From the NCBI GenBank assembly GCA_028700325.1, contig JAQVSV010000016.1:1-35720 (forward strand): 35,720 nt of DNA, written 5' to 3'. The stretch comes from Elusimicrobiaceae bacterium (lineage in GTDB: Bacteria; Elusimicrobiota; Elusimicrobia; Elusimicrobiales; Elusimicrobiaceae). Positions 24,406-32,454 of this stretch are shown one piece after another (the first letter of the stretch is position 1; every line of letters starts with the position of its first letter). The translations under genes were made by a program, and so were the position numbers. A model generated the notes under the pieces. It made no database searches and had not been told where the DNA came from. It saw only the letters and a list, made by a program, of their open reading frames with translations.

Positions 24406-24867
24406 ATGAAAAACAGAACTGTGGCGGTAGGCTGTGACCATGCGGGTTTCGCGCTGAAACAGACTGTGATAGACCGGATAATCAAAAACGGCGATACCGC
24501 GCTTGATCTGGGAACCTGCGGCACCGACTCGGTGGATTATCCGGATTTCGCCAGAGCGGTGGCCCTCAAAGTGGCCGGCGGCGAAGCCGGACTGGGCGTG
24601 TTGATCTGCGGCAGCGGCGTGGGGGTCTGCATCGCCGCCAACAAATTCAAAAACATACGGGCCGGGCTGTGCCATGACACCTATTCGGCTGCGCAGGGTG
24701 TGGAGCACGACCATATGAACGTGCTGTGCCTAGGCGCGCGGATAGTGGGTGCGGCGGTGGCGGAATCAATCGTGGACGCGTTCCTGAAAGCCCGGCAAAC
24801 CACCGAGGGCCGGCATTTGCGGCGGCTGGGCAAAATATCCGAGATTGAAAAAGAGAACATGAAATAA
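24406..24867 (+). CDS. rpiB: Ribose-5-phosphate isomerase B
   Basis: A 153-residue RpiB/LacAB protein. GCDHAGFALKQ (about 9-19) and LDLGTCGTDSVDYPDFA (about 34-50) form the substrate pocket, and ICGSGVGVCIAANKF (about 67-81) holds the catalytic cysteine and anion hole. HDTYSAAQGVEHDHMNVLCL (about 90-109) is the conserved late motif. It interconverts ribose and ribulose 5-phosphate. A strong Shine-Dalgarno sequence, GGAGGA, lies 10 bases before the ATG. It heads a small carbohydrate-metabolism group with transaldolase and glucose-6-phosphate isomerase. Confidence 0.95.
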   Translation: MKNRTVAVGCDHAGFALKQTVIDRIIKNGDTALDLGTCGTDSVDYPDFARAVALKVAGGEAGLGVLICGSGVGVCIAANKFKNIRAGLCHDTYSAAQGVEHDHMNVLCLGARIVGAAVAESIVDAFLKARQTTEGRHLRRLGKISEIEKENMK

Positions 24868-24898
24868 AGCAGAAACAGAACCTTGGGACAGGGGAACC

Positions 24899-26029
24899 AT
24901 GGCGGAAAACAAACTTCTTGGACTGAAGCGGCTGGGACAGAGCGTATGGCTCGACAACCTCACCCGTGATTATCTTGATTCCGGCCGGTTCGAACGCTGG
25001 ATCAGCGAAGACGGCGTTTGCGGAGTAACCTCCAACCCGACTATTTTCGAAAAAGCCATCACCTCCAGCGCGGCGTACGACAAGGATATCAAACGCCTGG
25101 CTCAAGCCGGCCTCTCGCCCGAGCGGATTTTCGAGGAACTGGCGGTTGAGGATATCCGCCGCGCGGCCGACATTTTCCGCCCGGTGCACGACAGATCCGG
25201 CGGGGCGGACGGGTTCATCAGCATCGAAGTGCCGCCCGCGCTCGCGCACGACGCCGACGCCACGTTGATAAAAGGCCGGGAACTGTTCAAAAAAATCGGC
25301 CGCCCCAACGTGATGATAAAAGTGCCCGCCACCCGCGCCGGCCTGCGCGCGGTCAAACTGCTGATTTTCGAAGGCGTCCATGTAAACGCGACGCTGCTTT
25401 TTTCGCCGCGCAGGTACGAGGAAACCGCGCTCGCCTATATTGAAGGGCTGGAATGGCGGTACCGGCGGGGCCTGCAGGTTGACTCGGTTAATTCCGTAGC
25501 GAGTTTCTTTGTCAGCCGCATTGACACCGAAATTGACGCGCTGCTCGACGAGGCGGCCGCCAACGCCTCCGATCCGGCCCGGAAAAACAGGCTGCTCGGC
25601 CTGAGGGGAAAAACCGCCATCGCCAACAGCAAGGAAGCGTACAAGGCGTTCTCGTCCATTTTCGCCACTTCGGAATCGTTTCTGCGCATGCGCGCCAACG
25701 GGGCGCGGGTGCAGCGTATTTTATGGGCGTCCACGGGCGCGAAAAACCCGGCCTATCCGCCCACCGTTTATGTGGACGGACTGATCGGCGCGGATACGGT
25801 AAACACCATGCCGGAAAAAACGCTCGACGCGTTTCGCGGCGCCGGAACACTTGCGGAAACTGTGGATAAAAACTATTGCACGGCCGCCGTACTGCTGGAA
25901 GAAATACGCGAACAGGGCGTGAAACTTGACGACGCGTATGACCGGCTTGAAAAAAACGGGATCGCCCAATTCGCCCGGTCATACGACCTGCTGACAGAGG
26001 CAATCGCGGCGAAAATAAAAACATTATAA
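24899..26029 (+). CDS. tal: Transaldolase
   Basis: A 376-residue protein of the longer transaldolase type (TalB-like families found in actinobacteria, cyanobacteria and Tal-PGI fusions). GQSVWLDNLTRDYLDSGR, VCGVTSNPTIFEKAI (about 40-54), ISIEVPPALAHD and VMIKVPATRAGLRAV with the Schiff-base Lys141 are diagnostic. It exchanges dihydroxyacetone units between sedoheptulose 7-phosphate and glyceraldehyde 3-phosphate. In several lineages this protein is fused to the isomerase encoded next; here the two genes are separate, 29 bases apart. GGGGA precedes the ATG. Its substrate is also the GmhA substrate made useful at 1446. Confidence 0.95.
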   Translation: MAENKLLGLKRLGQSVWLDNLTRDYLDSGRFERWISEDGVCGVTSNPTIFEKAITSSAAYDKDIKRLAQAGLSPERIFEELAVEDIRRAADIFRPVHDRSGGADGFISIEVPPALAHDADATLIKGRELFKKIGRPNVMIKVPATRAGLRAVKLLIFEGVHVNATLLFSPRRYEETALAYIEGLEWRYRRGLQVDSVNSVASFFVSRIDTEIDALLDEAAANASDPARKNRLLGLRGKTAIANSKEAYKAFSSIFATSESFLRMRANGARVQRILWASTGAKNPAYPPTVYVDGLIGADTVNTMPEKTLDAFRGAGTLAETVDKNYCTAAVLLEEIREQGVKLDDAYDRLEKNGIAQFARSYDLLTEAIAAKIKTL

Positions 26030-26058
26030 ACGACACGCAACGGAAAGGGGACTGGAAC

Positions 26059-28143
26059 ATGGCAACACTCAAACTGGGCAAAAAACTGGAAAAGAAAATT
26101 TCCCTCCGGACGCTGGAACAGAGCAATTTCGCGGCCAGGCTGTGGAAAAAAGACGCCACGCTCTGGCTGAACAGGCCCGACGAGGAAACCAAAAACCGCA
26201 TGGGCTGGCTGACCGTGCCCGGCTTCATGCTGCAAAACAGCGCGGAACTGGAAACTTTCGCGGCGGACGCGGCGAAAGAGTTTAAATTCGCCGTCGTGCT
26301 GGGCATGGGCGGCTCAAGCCTCGCGCCGGAAGTGTTTGCGCGTGTTTTTCCGGTAAAAAAAGGGTATCCGCGGCTGCTGGTGCTCGACAGCACCAACCCC
26401 GCGTGGGTAGAGGAAATCCGGAAAACGGTGGATCTTGGAAAAACGCTTTTTATCTATTCCAGCAAATCCGGCGGAACGGTGGAGCCAAACTCGTTTTACC
26501 GGTATTTCCGGGCGGAACTGGAGAAAATCACCAGAACCCCGGGGAAACATTTTGTCGCGATAACGGACAAGGGATCCGGCCTTGAAACTCTGGCAAAAGA
26601 GCAGGGTTTCAGGAAAATCTTTATCAATCCGTCCGACATAGGGGGCCGGTTCTCCGCGCTTTCCTATTTCGGACTGGTGCCCGCCGCACTGATGGGCATA
26701 GACGTGCGCAAACTGCTTGAGCGCGCGGCCCGCGCCGGTGAGAACTGCAGGCGGACAGAACTTAAAACCAACGACGGCGTGCTGCTCGGCGCGGCGCTGG
26801 GCCAGTGCGCGCTTAGCGGGGCCGACAAACTGACCGTCATCACCGGGCCGGAACTGGAAACTTTCGGCCTGTGGATAGAGCAGTTAACCGGCGAAAGCAC
26901 CGGAAAAAACGGCAAAGGGATAGTTCCCGTAGCGGGCGAAAAACCGCTGAAAAAACTCAATTACGGCAATGACCGGCTGTTCGTGGGAATAGGACTTGAA
27001 GCCGAATCCGTACTGGAAAAACTCGAAAAGGCGGGTCATTACACGGCGGCCCTTTCACTGGAGGACATCTATGATCTGGGCGCGCAGTTCATGCTTTGGG
27101 AAGTCGCAACAGCCGCGGCCGGCGCGGTGATGGGCATCAATCCCTACGACCAGCCCAACGTGCAGGAAGCTAAAAGCATGGCGCAGAAAGTGCTTTCCGC
27201 GTTCGATCCTAAAGCGCGGCCCGCACCGGTAAAAACCCCGCGGTTTTCGGCTTCGCAGGCCTATGCGGACAAAACCGTGACTGCCGCGAACTGGGCGGCA
27301 ACGCTGTGCGGCTCGGTAAAGATGGGTGATTATATCGGCATTCTGGCTTACACGCCCGGCGGAACAAAGGAAGAAGCTTCGCTGAAGAAACTGCGCGCGC
27401 TGCTTGTGGAAACCACCGGCTGCGCCACGCTGTTCGGCTACGGGCCGCGTTATCTGCATTCCACCGGGCAGCTCCACAAGGGCGGCGCGAACAACGCCAT
27501 ATTTCTCATGATCACCTGCGACCCGCGGCGTGACCTGCCTGTGCCGGGCCAGAAATTCAGCTTTGACGGACTGTGTTCCGCACAGGCCGAGGGAGATTTC
27601 AAGGCGCTTGAAGCCAAAGGCCGCCGCGTAATACGCGTGCACCTGCCGGCTCCCTGCGCGAAAGGGCTGGCGGCGCTTAACGCCGGCCTGCTTGAAATAA
27701 GCAAAAATAAACAAAATGTGAGGGAGACCATGCCAGTAAAAACAAAACCCGTAACCAACAAAACCGCCACCACAACCAGCACCGCCGCAAAAACAACCGT
27801 GAAACCCGCTGTTGCAAAAGCGACCACCGCCACAACCCGGAAAACGACAACCACGAAAAAAACCGGCACGACAGAAACCGTCAACACTACTTATGTGACC
27901 ATTGATTATCCCATTACCAACGAGACAATCAGCCAGTGCCACTATGTGTTCCGCATAGGCGCAAGTTCAAACGGCTATGTGGAACTGTGCCTCAACAACG
28001 GCGAATGGCTGCCATGCCGCCACTCGGTAGGCTACTGGTGGTACGACTGGAACGCGACGCCCGGCAATTACACCGCCACGGCGCGCATTACCACTCCCAC
28101 CGGGGTGGTGACCACTAAAACGAAACGTTTTAAAGTGGCCTGA
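26059..28143 (+). CDS. pgi: Glucose-6-phosphate isomerase with Thr/Lys linker and C-terminal Ig-like domain
   Basis: Residues 1 to about 548 form a glucose-6-phosphate isomerase of the type found in Tal-PGI fusions: LGMGGSSLAPEVFARVFP (about 76-93), YSSKSGGTVEPNSFYRYF (about 131-148) and HSTGQLHKGGANNAIFL (about 472-488). It interconverts glucose and fructose 6-phosphate. The frame then continues through SKNKQNVRET into a Thr/Lys/Ala-rich stretch (about 560-610) and an about 85-residue beta-rich domain (VTIDYPITNETISQCHYVFR, VGYWWYDWN) ending at 694. Known PGI proteins stop near the end of the first part. The extension has its own ATG and ribosome site at 27730, so the fusion may be partly or wholly an artefact of one base. 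Confidence 0.87.
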   Translation: MATLKLGKKLEKKISLRTLEQSNFAARLWKKDATLWLNRPDEETKNRMGWLTVPGFMLQNSAELETFAADAAKEFKFAVVLGMGGSSLAPEVFARVFPVKKGYPRLLVLDSTNPAWVEEIRKTVDLGKTLFIYSSKSGGTVEPNSFYRYFRAELEKITRTPGKHFVAITDKGSGLETLAKEQGFRKIFINPSDIGGRFSALSYFGLVPAALMGIDVRKLLERAARAGENCRRTELKTNDGVLLGAALGQCALSGADKLTVITGPELETFGLWIEQLTGESTGKNGKGIVPVAGEKPLKKLNYGNDRLFVGIGLEAESVLEKLEKAGHYTAALSLEDIYDLGAQFMLWEVATAAAGAVMGINPYDQPNVQEAKSMAQKVLSAFDPKARPAPVKTPRFSASQAYADKTVTAANWAATLCGSVKMGDYIGILAYTPGGTKEEASLKKLRALLVETTGCATLFGYGPRYLHSTGQLHKGGANNAIFLMITCDPRRDLPVPGQKFSFDGLCSAQAEGDFKALEAKGRRVIRVHLPAPCAKGLAALNAGLLEISKNKQNVRETMPVKTKPVTNKTATTTSTAAKTTVKPAVAKATTATTRKTTTTKKTGTTETVNTTYVTIDYPITNETISQCHYVFRIGASSNGYVELCLNNGEWLPCRHSVGYWWYDWNATPGNYTATARITTPTGVVTTKTKRFKVA
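27720..27726 (+). promoter_or_regulatory. Internal Shine-Dalgarno within the isomerase frame
   Basis: GAGGGAG lies 3 bases before an in-frame ATG at 27730, with the GAGG core 6 bases from it. Such a site is unexpected inside a coding region and looks like the leader of a separate gene. Confidence 0.6.
27730..28143 (+). CDS. Possible separate small protein: Thr/Lys-rich tail plus Ig-like domain
   Basis: Starting at the internal ATG, 137 residues would be made: a basic, Thr-rich N-terminal stretch of about 50 residues, then a beta-sandwich-like domain with a Cys pair and the aromatic motif VGYWWYDWN. No signal peptide is seen. The domain resembles Ig-like or carbohydrate-binding modules of surface proteins, but I do not recognise the family. 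It is in frame with the isomerase, so it is either an independent product, a fused domain, or both. Confidence 0.42.
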   Translation: MPVKTKPVTNKTATTTSTAAKTTVKPAVAKATTATTRKTTTTKKTGTTETVNTTYVTIDYPITNETISQCHYVFRIGASSNGYVELCLNNGEWLPCRHSVGYWWYDWNATPGNYTATARITTPTGVVTTKTKRFKVA

Positions 28144-28153
28144 AATTTGAAGT

Positions 28154-28200
28154 AAAAAACCATTAGCCGTCCGGGCGCTATTAACCCCGGACGGCAATGG
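28154..28200 (-). terminator. Strong inverted repeat shaped as a minus-strand terminator
   Basis: GCCGTCCGGG (28166-28175) pairs perfectly with CCCGGACGGC (28186-28195), and CCATT/AATGG extend the stem to 15 bp with one bulged base. On the plus strand no T-run follows. On the minus strand six T follow at once (the A-run 28154-28159). The 117-base gap between the isomerase and miaB genes holds nothing else obvious. As a plus-strand element it could still stabilise the upstream mRNA end. Confidence 0.6.
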
Positions 28201-28260
28201 TACCGCATACGGAAGGCTCAAAAACCTGCCCTGAGTGGATATTTGTTGTAAAAACACAGC

Positions 28261-29517
28261 ATGCAAGACACCGGCAAAAAACTTTTCATACGGACTTTCG
28301 GGTGCCAGATGAACGAGGCGGACTCCGACGAAATGTATCTCGCGCTGGCGCAGGCGGGATACCGGCTGACCGACGATATGGAAGACGCCGACGCCGTCCT
28401 GCTCAATACCTGCACCGTGCGGGAGCATGCGGAACACCGCGCGCTCTCGCTGGTGGGGCGGCTGAAGTTCTGGAAACAGCGCCGGACGGGAAGACTGATT
28501 ATCGTGGCCGGCTGCGCGGCACAGAGGCTGGGAAGCGAACTGCGCCGGCGGTTCCCGCATGTTGATCTGGCGGCTGGCGCAAAAGACCTTGACCGGTTCG
28601 CCGAATTGTTCGCGTTTGCGGCGGACACCGGCGCAAAGGCTTTCCCGGTTGCGCAACGGAACGCGCCGCTTGTCGCCTATTCCACCATCATGCGCGGGTG
28701 CAGCCACGCCTGCGCCTACTGTATCGTGCCGGCGGTGAGAGGGCCGGGTGTTTCGCGCGATCCCGGTGAAATACTTGCGGAAATAAAAGACAAGGCGGCG
28801 CGCGGCGCGCGCGAAATCGTGCTGCTTGGCCAGACCGTGAACTCCTATCGCCACGCCGGCGGCGAAACGGATTTTCCCGCGCTGCTCAGAAAAGCGCACG
28901 CCATCGAGAGTATACAGAGAATCCGTTTCATAAGCCCGCATCCGGGCTACATCAACGAAGACTTCGCGGAAACGCTCGAACGCTTTCCGAAAATAGCGCG
29001 CCACATGCACCTGCCGGTACAAAGCGGCTCGGACCGGATCCTCGCCCTTATGAAGCGCGGCTACACCCGAGCCGGCCTGCTGGAAAAAATTTCGCTTTTA
29101 AAAACCCGCGTGCCGGATATTGCCGTATCAACTGACTTTATTGTAGGATTTCCTTCAGAGCAGGAAACCGATTTCGCGGATACGCTGTCGCTTGTTCGGG
29201 AATGCGGGTTCTCGTTCGCTTACTGTTTCAAGTATTCGCCCCGCGCGGGCACGCCTGCCGCGGAGATGCCCGAACAGCCTGACGGCATTACTCTGGAAGA
29301 TCGGCTCGCAAGACTGCTGGCCGAAGTTAAGGAGACTGCGGCGCGGCGCTTTGAGGAACAGGTGGGCACAGTGCAGGAAACGCTTTTCGAAACACCTGAC
29401 AAAGGACGCACCTCTACCAATTACTGGGTGCGGACGAAGTCGCAACAAACGCCGGGAACGCTGGTAAAAACGAAAATAACAGGGCTGCAGGGCAATACAC
29501 TGCTGGCTGATCTATGA
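28261..29517 (+). CDS. miaB: tRNA-2-methylthio-N6-dimethylallyladenosine synthase
   Basis: A 418-residue methylthiotransferase. The UPF0004 domain starts FIRTFGCQMNEADSDEM with Cys15, then NTCTVREHAEHRAL and VAGCAAQRLG supply the other auxiliary-cluster cysteines. The radical-SAM motif is GCSHACAYCIVPAVRG, with Cys147, Cys151 and Cys154. A TRAM domain closes the protein (about 355-418). It methylthiolates i6A37 in tRNAs reading UNN codons; MiaA, which makes i6A37, is encoded two genes downstream. MQDTGKKLFIRTFG is a natural start, but no Shine-Dalgarno sequence is visible. A weak -10-like TGTAAA lies 8 bases upstream, again hinting at a leaderless message. Confidence 0.95.
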   Translation: MQDTGKKLFIRTFGCQMNEADSDEMYLALAQAGYRLTDDMEDADAVLLNTCTVREHAEHRALSLVGRLKFWKQRRTGRLIIVAGCAAQRLGSELRRRFPHVDLAAGAKDLDRFAELFAFAADTGAKAFPVAQRNAPLVAYSTIMRGCSHACAYCIVPAVRGPGVSRDPGEILAEIKDKAARGAREIVLLGQTVNSYRHAGGETDFPALLRKAHAIESIQRIRFISPHPGYINEDFAETLERFPKIARHMHLPVQSGSDRILALMKRGYTRAGLLEKISLLKTRVPDIAVSTDFIVGFPSEQETDFADTLSLVRECGFSFAYCFKYSPRAGTPAAEMPEQPDGITLEDRLARLLAEVKETAARRFEEQVGTVQETLFETPDKGRTSTNYWVRTKSQQTPGTLVKTKITGLQGNTLLADL

Positions 29518-29531
29518 CACCAAGGAACCAT

Positions 29532-30053
29532 ATGGAAAAGGAAAGCAAGTTTCAGGAGCGAAGAAAACATGTACGGCTGCCGATCATACACGGCGTGGTG
29601 GAACCGGTCAATCTGGCGTTTGAAGACAGTTCGGGCAATATGATAACGCAGCCCGCAATACTGTCGAATCTTTCGTCCGGCGGAATGCGGCTCATGACGT
29701 TTCTTGATCCTCCGAAAGGCAACCTGCTGGATATGTCGTTGGAACTGCCGGGCCTGGGCAAGATACCCGTGCAGGGCAGAATAGCCTGGGTGCGCGGCAA
29801 GGGCGGAGTGTTCATGACCGGCATAGCGTTCACCGAAATCGGCAAGACGGCCGTGGCCAGAATCAACGCGATGGCGGAAGATTACGAAGATTGCGAAACC
29901 CGCGTCACGCTCAAACTGCCGGAAGCCTGCGTAGGCAACTGCAAATGCCATTACCTGTGCAACAAGCCGCAGAAAGACGAAACCCTGTTTGAAACCAGGC
30001 CCGCCAGACCGGCCGGCAAAAAAACCGGCTCCGGCTCGCCGAAAAAGAAATAA
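29532..30053 (+). CDS. PilZ-domain protein with C-terminal cysteine cluster
   Basis: The ATG at 29532 follows AAGG by 6 bases and is preferred; an in-frame ATG at 29514 overlapping the miaB stop is possible. The 173-residue protein has the c-di-GMP motifs RRKHVR (10-15, RxxxR) and NLSSGG (about 45-50, N-x-S-x-x-G) in the proper spacing, plus the barrel strands GRIAWVRGKGGVFMTGIAFT. After the domain a cluster Cys133-x3-Cys137-x-Cys139-x3-Cys143 (VGNCKCHYLC) may bind metal. The tail is Lys/Pro-rich. It is presumably a cytoplasmic c-di-GMP receptor; its position between miaB and miaA gives no clear target, though polymer export upstream is a typical c-di-GMP output. Confidence 0.84.
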   Translation: MEKESKFQERRKHVRLPIIHGVVEPVNLAFEDSSGNMITQPAILSNLSSGGMRLMTFLDPPKGNLLDMSLELPGLGKIPVQGRIAWVRGKGGVFMTGIAFTEIGKTAVARINAMAEDYEDCETRVTLKLPEACVGNCKCHYLCNKPQKDETLFETRPARPAGKKTGSGSPKKK

Positions 30054-30064
30054 ACTTCCGGCAA

Positions 30065-31072
30065 ATGACAAGCCCCCGCAACCCCGATCTGCGCCCGATA
30101 GTGATAATGGGCCCCACCGCCTCCGGCAAAACCGAACTGGCGCTGGAAACCGCCCGGGAGTGCGGGGGCGAAGTTATTTCGGCCGACTCCCGGCAGGTAT
30201 ACCGGCTCCTGTCGGCCGGCACGGCCAAGCCGCCGGGGCAATGGCGCGACACGCCATACGGTCCGGTCTATTTTGTGCGCGACATTGCGTGCCATCTGGT
30301 GGATTTTCTAGATCCGCAATCCTCGTACGACACGATGACGTTTATTGCGCAGGCGAAAAAACTCGCGCAGGACATAACGGCACGGGGAAAAACTCCTATT
30401 TTCGCGGGCGGGACGGGCATGTATATCCAGGCCTACTGGAACGGGCTGGACGATCTGCCCGAGGCCTCCCCTGAAATCCGCGAACGCCTGCACAGGGAAA
30501 TACTGACCAGCGGCAACGCGACGGTGCATGCGCGGCTGGCAAGCGTTGATCCCGCCGCCGCAGCTAAAATACCTGCCGGCAACACGCAGCGCCTGATCCG
30601 CGCGCTGGAAGTGCATGAGCTGACGGGGCGTCCCATCTCGGCTATCTGGACGCGGGGCTATTACGGGGTATTGCCCACCCACGAGGCCGATTTTCTTGTC
30701 ATTGAATGGGACAAGGAAATACTGCACGCCCGCATTCACGGCCGCACGAAACAGATTTTCGAGCCGATGCTGGAAGAAACCGCCGCGCTTTTGAACTCAG
30801 GCTGCCCGGCGGACTGTCCGGCCCTCAAGAGTCTGGGCTACCCACAGGCGCTTGACTGCATAAACAACGGAGCCAGCAGGCCCGACGCAATCCACAAAAT
30901 CACCTCGCTCACCCAGTCCTACGCGAAACGGCAGATGACCTGGCTGAGAAGATATCAGAACGTGCCGCGCATCAGGCTCGCAAAACCGGAAGACTGGGAT
31001 CCCGCGCGGCTGGCGGCCAAAATCCGCGACAACCGCGAAAACCGGGCCGAGCACAGCGTTTCGCTGTTTTGA
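30065..31072 (+). CDS. miaA: tRNA dimethylallyltransferase
   Basis: A 335-residue protein. IVIMGPTASGKTELALE (P-loop, residues 16-23), SADSRQVYRLLSAGTAKP (about 40-57), HLVDFLDP, FAGGTGMYIQAY (about 118-129) and NTQRLIRALEVHELTGRP (about 178-195) are all present, and the protein ends with the conserved SYAKRQMTWLRR helix. It transfers dimethylallyl from DMAPP to A37 of tRNA, producing the substrate of MiaB. The gene is followed after 19 bases by hflX; in enterobacteria miaA and hflX are also neighbours, with hfq between them, which is absent here. Confidence 0.95.
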   Translation: MTSPRNPDLRPIVIMGPTASGKTELALETARECGGEVISADSRQVYRLLSAGTAKPPGQWRDTPYGPVYFVRDIACHLVDFLDPQSSYDTMTFIAQAKKLAQDITARGKTPIFAGGTGMYIQAYWNGLDDLPEASPEIRERLHREILTSGNATVHARLASVDPAAAAKIPAGNTQRLIRALEVHELTGRPISAIWTRGYYGVLPTHEADFLVIEWDKEILHARIHGRTKQIFEPMLEETAALLNSGCPADCPALKSLGYPQALDCINNGASRPDAIHKITSLTQSYAKRQMTWLRRYQNVPRIRLAKPEDWDPARLAAKIRDNRENRAEHSVSLF

Positions 31073-31091
31073 CACAGGACTCCCTAAATAA

Positions 31092-32342
31092 ATGGAAAAA
31101 GCCATACTGGTGGGCGCGGAACTCAAATCCGCGCAGGCAGGGATCGGAGAATCGCTCGCGGAACTTGAGCGGCTGGCCAATACGGCCGGAGCGGAAGCGC
31201 TTAAAACCGTCGCGGCGCGGCTGCAGGCCTATAACCCCGCCACGTTTATCGGCAAGGGCAAGGCCCTGGAAATAGCGGAACTGGCGGAACAGCTCGAGGC
31301 GGACGCCGTCATTTTTGATGACGATTTGAGCCCGGCCCAGCAGCGCAATCTCGACGAGCTGATGCCCGCGAAAGTAATTGACCGCACGAGGCTGATTCTG
31401 GATATTTTCGCCCAGCGCGCCCGCACCCGCGAAGGCGTGCTGCAGGTGGAACTGGCGCAGCTCACCTACAATCTGCCCCGGCTGACCGGGCGCGGCACCG
31501 CCATGATGCAGCAGACCGGCGGCATCGGCACACGCGGGCCGGGCGAACGCAAGCTGGAATATGACCGGCGGCGCATCAGGGAGCGGATCGCGCGGCTGCA
31601 AACCGATATTGACGCGATCACCCGCGAGCGGCGCACCCAGCGCAAGAACCGCGCCAATATTCCGATGCCGCAAATTGCGCTGGCAGGCTATACAAACGCG
31701 GGCAAATCAACCCTTCTGAACCGGCTGACGGGAGGAAAGTCGGAAGTCTATGTGGACGACATGCTGTTCGCCACGCTCGACCCGACCACCCGGCGCGTTA
31801 ACCTGCCAAGCGGCGGACAGGCGTTATTTTCGGATACCGTTGGTTTTATCCAGAAACTGCCGCACATGCTGGTGGCTTCGTTTCGGGCGACGCTTGAGGA
31901 AATCGCCGTGACCGACTGCGTAGTGCACGTCCGCAACGCCGCCAGCGAATTCGTGAACGAACAAAGCAAAACCGTGCAGGATACCCTCGCCGAAATCGGC
32001 GCGCAGGACGTGCCGGTGCTGGATGTTTTCAATAAAATTGACGCGGCCGACAAATTCACGCTCGCCGAACTGAAAACCCGATATCCGCAGGCGGTATTCA
32101 TCTCCGCCACCGAAAATACCGGCGTGACGGAAATGCTCGAACGGGTAGAAACGCTGCTGAGCGCGCGCTGGAAACCGCGGGTTCTTACCGTACCGGCCGG
32201 CAAAGAGGCGCTTGTTGACACTATCTACACCACTGCGCTGGTGACCGGGCGCGCGCACGATGCGCAAGGCCGGACAATGCTTCATTTCATGGCTACGGAC
32301 GGCAATTGGGCGCGCATACTCAAAAAATCCGGACAGCCCTGA
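31092..32342 (+). CDS. hflX: Ribosome-associated GTPase HflX
   Basis: A 416-residue protein with the HflX N-terminal domain ([34 protein letters not shown]) and the linker [20 protein letters not shown] (about 140-159). The G domain has G1 GYTNAGKS (about 198-206), [20 protein letters not shown] (about 252-271, G3) and NKID (about 315, G4). It binds the 50S subunit and helps split stalled ribosomes. AGGA lies about 12 bases before the ATG. The next gene has its own promoter, so hflX probably ends the miaB-miaA-hflX unit. Confidence 0.95.
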   Translation: MEKAILVGAELKSAQAGIGESLAELERLANTAGAEALKTVAARLQAYNPATFIGKGKALEIAELAEQLEADAVIFDDDLSPAQQRNLDELMPAKVIDRTRLILDIFAQRARTREGVLQVELAQLTYNLPRLTGRGTAMMQQTGGIGTRGPGERKLEYDRRRIRERIARLQTDIDAITRERRTQRKNRANIPMPQIALAGYTNAGKSTLLNRLTGGKSEVYVDDMLFATLDPTTRRVNLPSGGQALFSDTVGFIQKLPHMLVASFRATLEEIAVTDCVVHVRNAASEFVNEQSKTVQDTLAEIGAQDVPVLDVFNKIDAADKFTLAELKTRYPQAVFISATENTGVTEMLERVETLLSARWKPRVLTVPAGKEALVDTIYTTALVTGRAHDAQGRTMLHFMATDGNWARILKKSGQP

Positions 32343-32393
32343 CGGCCCCGCTAACCCCGCCATCAAAGCACTGGCCCGGTGTTTCCGAATTTG

Positions 32394-32399
32394 TATAAT
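32394..32399 (+). promoter_or_regulatory. -10 box for the plsY-gpsA group
   Basis: A perfect TATAAT lies in the 112-base gap between hflX and plsY. A -35-like CTGGCC (32371-32376; 3 of 6) is 17 bases upstream. Unlike the leaderless cases, it is followed by a leader of about 50 bases with a hairpin and a Shine-Dalgarno sequence. Confidence 0.5.
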
Positions 32400-32417
32400 G
32401 TATATGTATATACACCT

Positions 32418-32433
32418 CGCGGGCTGACCCGCG
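32418..32433 (+). promoter_or_regulatory. Leader hairpin upstream of plsY
   Basis: CGCGGG pairs with CCCGCG around a CTGA loop. It lies in the predicted 5' leader, 9 bases before AGAGG (32443-32447), the ribosome site of the ATG at 32455. No T-run follows, so it is not a standard terminator; it may be structural or a small attenuation element. Confidence 0.35.
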
Positions 32434-32454
32434 ATACTCCCCAGAGGTATTGAA

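Noticed and set aside
27967-29022. Minus-strand open frame of 351 codons opposite pgi/miaB
   Set aside because: It crosses the strong terminator at 28154-28200 and lies antisense to two recognised genes; the product is Arg/His-rich and low in motif content, as expected of a GC-rich shadow frame.
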